From a virus: DNA of 26,922 nt. The notes under the pieces are model-generated. The model did not search any database. It was not told the DNA's origin and worked only from the letters and a program-made list of their open reading frames with translations. Location of the stretch: the IMG/VR virus record IMGVR_UViG_3300025671_000418, positions 1-26,922 of that record, one strand, 5' to 3'. The position numbers and the translations under genes were made by a program. Shown one piece after another: positions 13,643 through 21,965 of this stretch; positions within the stretch are counted from its first letter, which is position 1, and each line of letters begins with the position of its first letter.

Positions 13643-14368
13643 ATGGCGACGTACACTGAAAGTAGCTTAATCGCTCGTGCGCGTCGCCGCGCCGATATGG
13701 TGAATAGTAACTTCGTGACAGACGAAGAGATTAGGGACTACCTAAACTCTAGTATGTCAGAGCTTCATGATTTTATGGTCAAAAGCTACGAAGACTATTT
13801 TGTTTCAACTCACACGTATACGATTCCACTCGCTTCTGGCGGTGAAGATCTACCTACGGAAGTTGTTGCAACCTATCCAAATGGTGCATTCTACAAGGCT
13901 CTGGGCGTTGATTATAATTCCGGTGGGATTACTTCGACGCTCAGAGCTTACTCCTTCTCTGATCGCAACCTCTACAATACGCCCTACGCTGTTATCGATC
14001 AGTTGGCTGAGCCAATGTATAAGATCGAAGGGAATAAGATTAAGCTTATTCCGGAAAACTCACAGTCAGGCACGATTACGCTTTACTATGTCCCTGTAGC
14101 TACAAAGTTCAAAGACTCGGACTCTAATGGTCCAGCAGTGACATCGGTAACAAACGTAATTCCAGGCTATGAAGAATACGTGGTTGTAGCGACTGCAATC
14201 CGTATGCTTATGAAAGAGGAGTCTGACGTTTCTGCTTTAGAGCGTGAGCGTCAGCAACTCGCTAGTCGTATTATTCGAGCCATTAGCCCACGTGATGCCA
14301 GTGGTTCGTTTGCTATCCGCGATGTTCGCAAGGGTCGATTCAGAGACGACTTTATTCTTCGCTACTAG
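13643..14368 (+). CDS. Head-tail adaptor (connector) protein
   Basis: This 241-residue protein starts at ATG 13643 after AAGGAGGGGGC. The helical N-terminus (SLIARARRRADMVNSNFVTD) and EEIRDYLNSSMSELHDFM are typical of adaptor proteins that form the ring under the portal. A beta-rich middle follows, then GYEEYVVVATAIRMLMKEES and DVSALERERQQLASRI (about 180-215), which I recall as a recurrent motif of these proteins in short-tailed phages. It is expected to bridge portal and nozzle and seal the head after packaging. Its place between head and nozzle genes agrees. Confidence 0.8.
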   Translation: MATYTESSLIARARRRADMVNSNFVTDEEIRDYLNSSMSELHDFMVKSYEDYFVSTHTYTIPLASGGEDLPTEVVATYPNGAFYKALGVDYNSGGITSTLRAYSFSDRNLYNTPYAVIDQLAEPMYKIEGNKIKLIPENSQSGTITLYYVPVATKFKDSDSNGPAVTSVTNVIPGYEEYVVVATAIRMLMKEESDVSALERERQQLASRIIRAISPRDASGSFAIRDVRKGRFRDDFILRY

Positions 14369-14378
14369 GGGGTGATAC

Positions 14379-14702
14379 ATGGCTAAGTTTTCCAGCCAGT
14401 CTCAATTAGGCGAAGATTCGCGATCACTTCAGAGAGAAGTCGAAGACTTTGCTGATTTTGTCTCTACGTGCCCACTTCTAGATGGTCAGCTTATAGAAGA
14501 TGTAACCGTTACCAAGCCGCCAGGGTCTTTTGAAGATACAGTTATAGGCCACTCCCTTGGAAGAGATTATCAAGGCTACTTGATTGTCCGCAAAAGCAGC
14601 GCAGCGGCAGTCTTTGAGTCGCAGACAATAAACGCTAAGAAGTCCAGCACAATTATTCTATCGACCAACGTTTCTTGCAAAGTAAGTATTTGGATTTTCT
14701 GA
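14379..14702 (+). CDS. Small conserved tail/head accessory protein
   Basis: This 107-residue protein starts at ATG 14379 with GGGGGTGA upstream. It has a helical start (RSLQREVEDFADFVSTCPLL) and then a beta-rich part with GHSLGRDYQGYLIVRK and an ending STNVSCKVSIWIF. The pattern 'HxLGR.xxGxxxxR...WxF' is one I recall from small beta proteins encoded beside tail genes of many phages; their job is not established. The stop (TGA at 14700) overlaps the ATG of the nozzle gene, so the two are likely coupled. Confidence 0.65.
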   Translation: MAKFSSQSQLGEDSRSLQREVEDFADFVSTCPLLDGQLIEDVTVTKPPGSFEDTVIGHSLGRDYQGYLIVRKSSAAAVFESQTINAKKSSTIILSTNVSCKVSIWIF

Positions 14703-17700
14703 TGGCGCTAAAGAAGCAAACAGTATCGCTACCATTTTCTCTTGGACTAGATGAAAAGTCTTCAAGTGAAACTGCTAAGCCAGGCAGTCTAGATCTTGCT
14801 GAAAATGCAGTTTTTAACAAAGAAGGCCAAATTGAGAAAAGGCACGGGTACAGAACCAAGAACCAGACAATATCCAAAACGTCAGGATACGTGTTGGATA
14901 GAGCCTCTAGGATAGATGAGTACAATAGAGAGCTTTTAGTTGCTGACGGACTAAGCTTAGCGACTATTACGGAAACATCTACAGGTGCAGAGTATTGTTC
15001 TAAAGTAGGCACTTTGCACGATATTAGATTTTTCAAAACTGATGAACGATCAAGCGCTCTTAACAATATCTCGAATGTGAAGCACCTGACGTATTCAACA
15101 GGTAGCAATGTATTCGTTGATATCTATGCGTATGTTGTGGGTAGCAGCACGGCGTCTACTCTTGAAGTGGCAATTAAAGACAGAAACACAGGCTCTTTAA
15201 TGCAGGTTTTAAGCCTCTATGCAGGAGCCTCAATATCTCATAGCGCTTCTGGCCGAAACAACGGTACTCCAAGCCTGCATCTTGTTAACATTGGGTCCAA
15301 TATTTTTGCTGTCTACAATGTGTTTAACACAACGTCAGGGTCTTCGGTTTATTATCAGAAGATAACATACTCTTCGTCTACAGATAGTTTTCTCGTTTCG
15401 GGAGTGTACAGGTTAAGAACATCGACCTCAGCCAACATTACTACTGATGCAGATTTCTCTGCTATGGGCGTAACGACTAGCAACAGTCAACTTTATTTGG
15501 CCTATTACGAGCATAGCAGCGGCAGCACTATTGATTCTGCTTTGCTGCAAAAGTTCTCATTATCGTCTTTAACTGGAGCAGGAAACGCAGACGCAAACTC
15601 AACAGCTTTGACTCTTTTCACTGCATCCACAGGCACTGGAATAAGCCGAGGTATCTCTCAGAATACGTTAAGATTGTCCCCAGGGTTTTTGTGCAAATAT
15701 CATTTAAGCGACCCTGGCTCTGAGACTGTTGTAGTTGGCTTGACGATTGGGACTAGTTCGTCAAAATCTCCCTGCTCTGTGAAGATATTTACTGTAGATC
15801 CAAGCAACTTTACCATTAACTCAGATGACATAATCCCTGACTCTGGCGAAGGTCGCATTTTGATATGCGGAACTCAGGCTCCACTTACCTTTGACGGAAG
15901 CAGTTATCCGTCCCAGGTAGACAAGAGAAAGCTAGTATTAACTTCAGCGATACCCTTCCCTAACACTGATAGAGCTTTTCCGTTTTCGCGACAAACCACA
16001 GGCACTACATATTTTCCGTTAAAGAGCGCTACTGCTATCCACGGAACAGGCGGTGGCCCTAATTCTTCTGGAATTATAGCGATTGATCCATTGGCGGCTT
16101 CAAACAACTTTGAGTCAAGCGCCAAGATTTATTACAACTATACGAACTCGCCGCACGATTTGACCATTACCGTCCTAGAGGGCGGTACTATGTTTAACCC
16201 TGGGGCCGCTGAGACTACAAATATTCAAAATCAGATAAACGCTGCCCTAGGTGGAGCTGTTTTTAATATTACCCCTGGGTATGAAGATTTAGCCGCATCT
16301 CCAGTTTTTGAAAATGTATGTTACCACTACAAGACGGAAACATTTGATGCGACTCTTTCCGGGGGTTCACTGACCGTCTCAGCGGCAGAACAAACATTTG
16401 CAAATGCCACTGTTTTGACAGACCCGTATCTTGGGTTTCCTGTAAACGTCTATGGTGAGTCTTATTCTGGCTCTATGCCTGCGCCTATGTATGTCGCCAT
16501 GAATATGAGCAACGGAAACGGCAAGACCGATAACTCCTATGATTGCATCATGGCATGGAGCCCAGATACATCTTTTAACGGAGCGTGGACCCCTGTAGCT
16601 TATCTCCCGACAGGAAATCAAAGCGTTAGTCCTGCTTTGGATTTCAACAACAAAAACGGAAGCGGTGGGGGAAGGCTATTTACTGCTGTCACAAACTTAG
16701 AAGCTGATAACGTGCCTATAAGCAAAGATCCTGAAGCCGGGTTCTTTCATTTGGCTTATGGCACTACGTCCGTTGTTTCTGATGGCTACAATGCAGCGAA
16801 GTCAGTTGTTGATCTTCTGCCCAAAAGAAAGCTACCAGCAGTGTCAGCAGGCACTCAGATGCTTTATGGCGGCGGCGCTTTGTTTTCTTACGATGGCGTT
16901 GAAGTTGTTGAGAATGGTTTTTACGATTACCCGGCAGTAAGAAATATCTACGCTATACCTAACGGCGATGGAGCATTTGAAAGCACCGGGTCTTATTCTT
17001 ATATCTTCACTTACGAGTTCGTAGATGCCAAAGGCAACATTCATAGATCTCCCACGTCTCCAGCCGTAGAGCTTTCAGTATCAACCACTGATACTGTTGA
17101 GGCATTGATCTATAATGACCAGATTTCTAGAAAATATGCTAAGTACAACTTAGTCGCATATCGAGCCAATCCTGGATCGACTATATTTAGAAAAGTTAAG
17201 ACAACAGGCTATACAACGAACAGGTATATTCGATTTCAAGACAGCGGTGGATCAGACCGCACTTACGAAGATAGTGAGGCTGTTTACACAACGGGCGGCG
17301 TTTTAACAGACCAACAACCGGGGTCTGTGACTGACATGGTTCTGCATAAAGGAAGACTTGTTGTCGCTGCTGCTTCAGAGTTTGTAAGGTTCTCTAAGCC
17401 GTTGTCTCAACTAACTGCCCCAGGGTTTCCTGCTCCTCAGTTTATCATTGATATACCTGGCGACATTCAAAACATATCAGGTGTAGAAACTGGTCAAAAT
17501 TTCTTTGCGATATTTACGCCTGACAATGTGTTTGCGGTTTACGGCGAGGGTCCTAATGCAATTGGTCAAGGCGCATTCTCTCAGCCTATGTCAATAGGCG
17601 AGGGTCAGGGTCTCAGCCTCGCGTCACCTCATTTAAATCACGCATTTGGCATCTTCTACATATCATCTCGTGGGTTGTACCTAATTACTCCAAACGGGCA

Positions 17701-18379
17701 GATTCAATATGTAGGAGCACAGGTCGAAGATATTCTGTCTAATGCCAACAAGATTTTAGACATTGCTCTTTTTGATCACGACAATGAAATTAGAGTTCTT
17801 TACTCTAATGATATCTCTTCTGAGTTTAGATGCTGCGTGTTCAACACTTTTTTCAAGCAGTGGTCGGACTGGGATGTGACGTCAACAGCAAAGCCAGTCT
17901 CTCAGATTCAATCTAAAACTGCGATTAAAGATAGGTCGCATGTTGTGCTTGGGTTGGATGGAACAATATCTAGGCAGGTTGAGAGATTTCAAGACCAGGC
18001 AGGATCTACTTTCTCAGACATAACGCTTAGTGTCATTCTCAACAAGATGCACATGGCGGGTCTTCAGTCAGCCCAGCGTGTTTATAGGGCCATGCTGCTT
18101 TATGATTTAGATGTAGGCGTGGGCTCTGCGGCTCTTCAAATGAATTTTGCGTTTGATAACGACGACACATTTACAGAGACACATACGATTAGCACCCTTC
18201 CGTCTGATCCAGAAAATGTGCGCGTTCATTTGACGAAGCAAAAATGCAAATCAGTAAAGCTGCAAATAGTGGTTCAGCATGGAGGTGTAACCTCGCAAGG
18301 GGCTATACTTAACGGAATCGCTTTTGAAGTTGGTGCGCGTGCGGGAACCTTCAAACTGCCAGCGGCAAATACATTTTAG
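14702..18379 (+). CDS. Tail nozzle / hub (stabilisation) protein
   Basis: The 1225-residue start is ATG 14702 in a TGATG overlap; an in-frame TTG at 14675 would overlap the previous gene more and lacks support. The N-terminus has SLPFSLGLDEKSSSETAKPG followed by LDLAENAVF and KRHGYRT, the opening found in nozzle proteins of short-tailed phages (P22 gp10-like). The body is beta-rich with propeller-like segments (SGVETGQNFFAIFTPDNVFA, about 935-955) and a possible fibronectin-like part near 770-830. It ends with LTKQKCKSVKLQIVVQHGG and GAILNGIAFEVGARAG, also typical. It extends the portal channel; at this length it is larger than P22 gp10 (about 470 residues). Confidence 0.8.
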   Translation: MALKKQTVSLPFSLGLDEKSSSETAKPGSLDLAENAVFNKEGQIEKRHGYRTKNQTISKTSGYVLDRASRIDEYNRELLVADGLSLATITETSTGAEYCSKVGTLHDIRFFKTDERSSALNNISNVKHLTYSTGSNVFVDIYAYVVGSSTASTLEVAIKDRNTGSLMQVLSLYAGASISHSASGRNNGTPSLHLVNIGSNIFAVYNVFNTTSGSSVYYQKITYSSSTDSFLVSGVYRLRTSTSANITTDADFSAMGVTTSNSQLYLAYYEHSSGSTIDSALLQKFSLSSLTGAGNADANSTALTLFTASTGTGISRGISQNTLRLSPGFLCKYHLSDPGSETVVVGLTIGTSSSKSPCSVKIFTVDPSNFTINSDDIIPDSGEGRILICGTQAPLTFDGSSYPSQVDKRKLVLTSAIPFPNTDRAFPFSRQTTGTTYFPLKSATAIHGTGGGPNSSGIIAIDPLAASNNFESSAKIYYNYTNSPHDLTITVLEGGTMFNPGAAETTNIQNQINAALGGAVFNITPGYEDLAASPVFENVCYHYKTETFDATLSGGSLTVSAAEQTFANATVLTDPYLGFPVNVYGESYSGSMPAPMYVAMNMSNGNGKTDNSYDCIMAWSPDTSFNGAWTPVAYLPTGNQSVSPALDFNNKNGSGGGRLFTAVTNLEADNVPISKDPEAGFFHLAYGTTSVVSDGYNAAKSVVDLLPKRKLPAVSAGTQMLYGGGALFSYDGVEVVENGFYDYPAVRNIYAIPNGDGAFESTGSYSYIFTYEFVDAKGNIHRSPTSPAVELSVSTTDTVEALIYNDQISRKYAKYNLVAYRANPGSTIFRKVKTTGYTTNRYIRFQDSGGSDRTYEDSEAVYTTGGVLTDQQPGSVTDMVLHKGRLVVAAASEFVRFSKPLSQLTAPGFPAPQFIIDIPGDIQNISGVETGQNFFAIFTPDNVFAVYGEGPNAIGQGAFSQPMSIGEGQGLSLASPHLNHAFGIFYISSRGLYLITPNGQIQYVGAQVEDILSNANKILDIALFDHDNEIRVLYSNDISSEFRCCVFNTFFKQWSDWDVTSTAKPVSQIQSKTAIKDRSHVVLGLDGTISRQVERFQDQAGSTFSDITLSVILNKMHMAGLQSAQRVYRAMLLYDLDVGVGSAALQMNFAFDNDDTFTETHTISTLPSDPENVRVHLTKQKCKSVKLQIVVQHGGVTSQGAILNGIAFEVGARAGTFKLPAANTF

Positions 18380-18387
18380 GAGCAGTC

Positions 18388-19392
18388 ATGGAACCAGAAG
18401 CAAAATTGATTGCATCACAAGCAATGCAAGAACTAGCAAGGCAGCAAGCAACTGGTCAGGTAGATGAGGTGCTGCGAGGTCAGATAGCTCAGCAAGTTCT
18501 AGGTGGAGCAGCGCAACAAGCTATGCAGCGTGAAGCGCAGCAGCAAGCGCAAGACTTTGAGCGCCTGGGCCGCCTTGGAGAAGTGGTGTCATCAGGCGAG
18601 CGAGAAGGCAGACTTAGAGACTTTGGGCGTAACACCGAGAAAATGTCGGGGGCATTGCAAGCCTTGACTGGTGGGCTCAGTGCAGGTGTAGGTGCTTATG
18701 CGGACTATCAAGCGCAACAAGAACTCTTGGCTAAAGGGCTGCAAGATGCCGAAGCAAAGGGCGGCATTGCGGGTGCTCTAAAGTTTCTTGAGCAGAACCC
18801 TGATTATGACCCTGGTCAGGAGACGCTTCAACGGTTGTATCTCGGCTCTGAAATGGGACAGCAAGATGCCGTAATTGACGCTACTGAAAGAGAACTTCTT
18901 CAGGAGCAAACTCTTGCAGATATAGAATCACGCAGGAGAAATGAGCGAGCAGTCGAAGCTCTGAACAGAAAGGCTGATGATTTTATCGCAACGCAGGCTC
19001 TTAAAAACTTAGAGCAAGATGTTGCTCGCGATATGGCAGCGGCAGAAATGAGACGAGAGCAAAAAGCTTTAGATGCTATGAATGAAGCCTTGCTGAACCG
19101 AGCGGCTGCCCCTGAAGACGTGGAAGTTTATCAACAAACTGACTTAAACCCAATGGGGTTACCTTCAATGAGATTGTCTCCGGTTGATAGTGCTTTTGGA
19201 ATAGGTGAGGATAACCCTGGATTTCAAGCCGCTTTAGATGATTCTTTTGGCGCTCGAATTGGCGGAATAGATCCTATGCTAGCTGAAAAAATAAGACTCA
19301 AGCGTTTTAACAGGGCAATCAATCAGGATTTGCTGCCTGGCGAGCCCACACTGGAAGATCAACTAAGACTCTTACAAGCATTGGGGTTATAA
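18388..19392 (+). CDS. Putative ejection (internal virion) protein 1
   Basis: This 334-residue protein starts at ATG 18388 after AGGAGC. It is mostly helical and rich in Gln, Ala and Glu (QQVLGGAAQQAMQREAQQQA), with a short glycine-rich stretch near residues 85-107 (ALQALTGGLSAGVGAYADYQ) and a long charged helix near 165-235. It has no catalytic motif or signal peptide. The position right after the nozzle gene and the composition fit the small ejection proteins of P22-like phages (gp7, gp20), which leave the capsid and form the conduit for DNA. The assignment rests on context and composition, not on a recognised domain. Confidence 0.6.
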   Translation: MEPEAKLIASQAMQELARQQATGQVDEVLRGQIAQQVLGGAAQQAMQREAQQQAQDFERLGRLGEVVSSGEREGRLRDFGRNTEKMSGALQALTGGLSAGVGAYADYQAQQELLAKGLQDAEAKGGIAGALKFLEQNPDYDPGQETLQRLYLGSEMGQQDAVIDATERELLQEQTLADIESRRRNERAVEALNRKADDFIATQALKNLEQDVARDMAAAEMRREQKALDAMNEALLNRAAAPEDVEVYQQTDLNPMGLPSMRLSPVDSAFGIGEDNPGFQAALDDSFGARIGGIDPMLAEKIRLKRFNRAINQDLLPGEPTLEDQLRLLQALGL

Positions 19393-19393
19393 G

Positions 19394-20293
19394 ATGGCAA
19401 GACCAGGCGAAAAACAGTCCATGGAAGAGCGCCGAGAGAGCATGGAAAAGGCGCGAGTACAAAGAGCGGAAGACAAGTTTCAGAAACGATACGAAGGCTT
19501 TAACGAAGGCGAGCTTGCTCAGGCGCGTAGCGCCGAAGAAATGGGTCTAGAAGGGCCACAGGTCGGTCAGTATCTTTCTCTTGGTATGGAGGCAGATAGA
19601 CTGCGCAGAGGCACTGGTGAGCGCAGCTTAGCCGCTGAAGATATCCTTCGACAGCAACGCGAACTAGCCGCTGCTCAAACAGGTGTCGCTGCTGGTGCCC
19701 GTGGTAGATTTTCAGGGGCAGCTAGGACTCAAGCTCAGCGAGGCGTTGGACAGTCAATGGCTCAAGCTCAGGCTCAAGCGGCTATGGCAGATCAAGCCAG
19801 ACTTCGCCAAATTCAAGATATGCGGAATCAGCTTCAAACCACTGGCCAGATACAACAGTACCAGGAAGAAAAGGCGCGTGAGCAGCTTCAGCAAGAAAGA
19901 AGCTCTATGCTCGGTGGTGGCTTTGGTGCCCTAGCAGGAGCAGCGCTTCCCTTAGCCCTTATGGGTCCGTTAGGTCTCTCGTTGCCTGTAGCTGCTGGCC
20001 TTATGGCAGCAGGCGGTCAGTTTGGTGGGGGTCTTGGCAGGATGATTTCTGATGAAGACATGAAGTCTAACATCAAAGATGGAAACGCAAAGACTCGCAA
20101 GATGCTAGACGGTCTCTCTGCTAAGGAATACGATATTGGTGGGGAGCGCGACTACGGCGTGATGGCGCAAGACATGCCGAAAGATATGGTTAAAGAAGTC
20201 GGTGGCGTGAAGACGATCCCTGAAGGTTTTGGTAAGTTGCTCGCGGGCATGGCGAACCTTAACGACCGCATCAAGAAGCTGGAGGGTAAGTGA
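19394..20293 (+). CDS. Putative ejection protein 2 with C-terminal S74 chaperone domain
   Basis: This 299-residue protein has a charged helical first half, a Gly/Ala-rich hydrophobic stretch (about 173-216, GGGFGALAGAALPLALMGPL) that could enter a membrane, and a C-terminal domain from ISDEDMKSNIKDG (218-230) through YGVMAQDMPKDMV (254-266) to NLNDRIKKLEG (288-298). That order matches the peptidase S74 intramolecular chaperone, where the Ser-Asp pair (here Ser219-Asp220) cuts the chain before Ser after trimerisation. It is about 80 residues, shorter than the usual roughly 100. S74 domains normally end tail fibres, so its place on an ejection-type protein is odd. The start at 19394 has a weak GGGG ribosome site. 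Confidence 0.7.
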   Translation: MARPGEKQSMEERRESMEKARVQRAEDKFQKRYEGFNEGELAQARSAEEMGLEGPQVGQYLSLGMEADRLRRGTGERSLAAEDILRQQRELAAAQTGVAAGARGRFSGAARTQAQRGVGQSMAQAQAQAAMADQARLRQIQDMRNQLQTTGQIQQYQEEKAREQLQQERSSMLGGGFGALAGAALPLALMGPLGLSLPVAAGLMAAGGQFGGGLGRMISDEDMKSNIKDGNAKTRKMLDGLSAKEYDIGGERDYGVMAQDMPKDMVKEVGGVKTIPEGFGKLLAGMANLNDRIKKLEGK

Positions 20294-21963
20294 TGGCTGA
20301 TAGCGAACCGCAAAGCCAGGTTATAAAGGCGCGTGATCCTGAAAAGACTTCGGGAGGCACACTTACCTATAGGCCAAAAGATGTGCCTATGCCGCAACCT
20401 ATAGAAGAAGAGAGTAATTTTTTTCTAGATTTTCTTGAAGGCGTTGGCAACGTTTTTACCCCTGACGACAGAGCAAGCAAAATGATCGGGGATATGCCAG
20501 AGGGCGTAACTCCTAAAGCTCTTCAAAGAGACGAGAGTAAGTTTTACAATCGTCGAGACGTGCCTATGAAGCCAACCGTGGTTGAGTTTGGCGAAGTAGA
20601 TCCGGATGTTGCCAAGGCAGCGAATCAGCAACTCGCAGCAGAATTAGCAAACCTTCGGATGCCTGGTGGCTACAAACTGGAAACTCCTAGAAGGTTTGAT
20701 CTTGAAAGACCGTCCAGAGAATTACAAGCTCGCCTAAAAGAAATTGACGAGCGAAGAGAATCTGAGGCGATGGCCGCCGCTAGGCAATCTTTTCAAGAAA
20801 GCCAGACTCGATTTAACGAAGCACTGCAAGCGGTTGAAGAATACAAGCCAGACAATCAAGGGCCCTTTAAGACCTTTGGCTCTAAGATTATGGCAGGCAT
20901 CTCAATCGCCCTGGGCGAAGCCGCACGAGGATTTCGCGGTGGCCAAGGCGAGAACATTGGCCTGACCCTGGTCAATCAGACTATTGACCGAGAAGTTCAG
21001 CGTCAGCGAGATGAATACAATCGATTAAAAGACCGCGTAAACTTCGCCGATAACCTTTACGCAAAAACCTTTGGCATTCTCAAAAACGAGGAGCTTGCCG
21101 AAAAGACCGTGAAAGAAGCTCTTGAGCGCAGGGCTATGAACTTGTTCGATTCTGCGACAGCAAACATGCAGGGTAACGTATCTCAAGAGCAGTTTAGGGT
21201 TCAGCTAGTTAATCAATACCGAGCGAACAACGCTAATCTTAAGGCTCAAGGCGTTAAGGTTGCCCGTGAGGAAGCTATTGCTCGAAGAGATGCAGCAATC
21301 GCTGAATCTAAAGCTAGAGACCTGGCAGAAAAGAAAGCCATGGCGGGGCAACAGCTTAGCGAAACCGCAAAAGGTGACGCGGGTGCTGAAGCCGCAAGAC
21401 TTCAGGGCGCTCAACAAAATGTTTTGGAAGCTGTTGGCTCATTGGACGAATACAGAAAGGCGCTTCAAGCCGAAGGGCTTGATACGGCTGCCGTGCCTGG
21501 AATTATGGAGGCCGTAGAAAGAGCTGTTGCAAGCGGAGATGTTGGCGGCATTATGGGAGTCCTAAAAACTAAATTGTTTGTTGGGGATAACCCAGAGCTA
21601 ATTACATTTGCTAACAAAGTTAACCAAATTGCTTTTGGCTTGGCGTCACAGAATCAATCATCAAGCTCTATCTCGAACAAAGATGTTGGTATCTTTATTC
21701 AGCTTTTAGCTAACCCGAATGTGCCGATTGATGAAGTTCAATCATTCTTGGTGTTTATGGCTGATAAGCTGGCGGCTGATGCTGTTTACAATCAGGCGAT
21801 TGCTAACGGATTCAAGCCAAAAGAAGCCACTATTGAGTCCGATAGAGCCATGACTTCACGAGGGTACAAGCTAAACAAACAAGGCGTATATGAGCCAAAG
21901 GGAACCTTTAGTCCTAGAACCAAGCAAATGATGCAAAATCGTGGACTCGGCGGCGGTAACTGA
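20293..21963 (+). CDS. Putative ejection protein 3
   Basis: The start at ATG 20293 overlaps the previous stop (TGATG), with GGAGG seven bases before it; a GTG three bases upstream is less likely. The 556-residue protein has a proline-rich start, helices, and a segment FGSKIMAGISIALGEAARGF followed by RGGQGENIGLTLVNQTIDRE (about 195-235) that I recall from other phage proteins near the tail genes, with the pattern 'IALGxxxxGxxGGxNxxLxxxxxxIDRE'. The C-terminal third has DVGIFIQLLANPNVPIDEVQ and is also helical. No enzyme motif is visible. By place and composition it is an ejection protein; the exact step is unknown. Confidence 0.6.
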   Translation: MADSEPQSQVIKARDPEKTSGGTLTYRPKDVPMPQPIEEESNFFLDFLEGVGNVFTPDDRASKMIGDMPEGVTPKALQRDESKFYNRRDVPMKPTVVEFGEVDPDVAKAANQQLAAELANLRMPGGYKLETPRRFDLERPSRELQARLKEIDERRESEAMAAARQSFQESQTRFNEALQAVEEYKPDNQGPFKTFGSKIMAGISIALGEAARGFRGGQGENIGLTLVNQTIDREVQRQRDEYNRLKDRVNFADNLYAKTFGILKNEELAEKTVKEALERRAMNLFDSATANMQGNVSQEQFRVQLVNQYRANNANLKAQGVKVAREEAIARRDAAIAESKARDLAEKKAMAGQQLSETAKGDAGAEAARLQGAQQNVLEAVGSLDEYRKALQAEGLDTAAVPGIMEAVERAVASGDVGGIMGVLKTKLFVGDNPELITFANKVNQIAFGLASQNQSSSSISNKDVGIFIQLLANPNVPIDEVQSFLVFMADKLAADAVYNQAIANGFKPKEATIESDRAMTSRGYKLNKQGVYEPKGTFSPRTKQMMQNRGLGGGN

Positions 21964-21965
21964 CA

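Noticed and set aside
14675-14701. TTG start for the nozzle gene
   Set aside because: It lies in the previous gene; the ATG at 14702 overlaps the stop codon in the usual coupled way and begins the conserved N-terminus.
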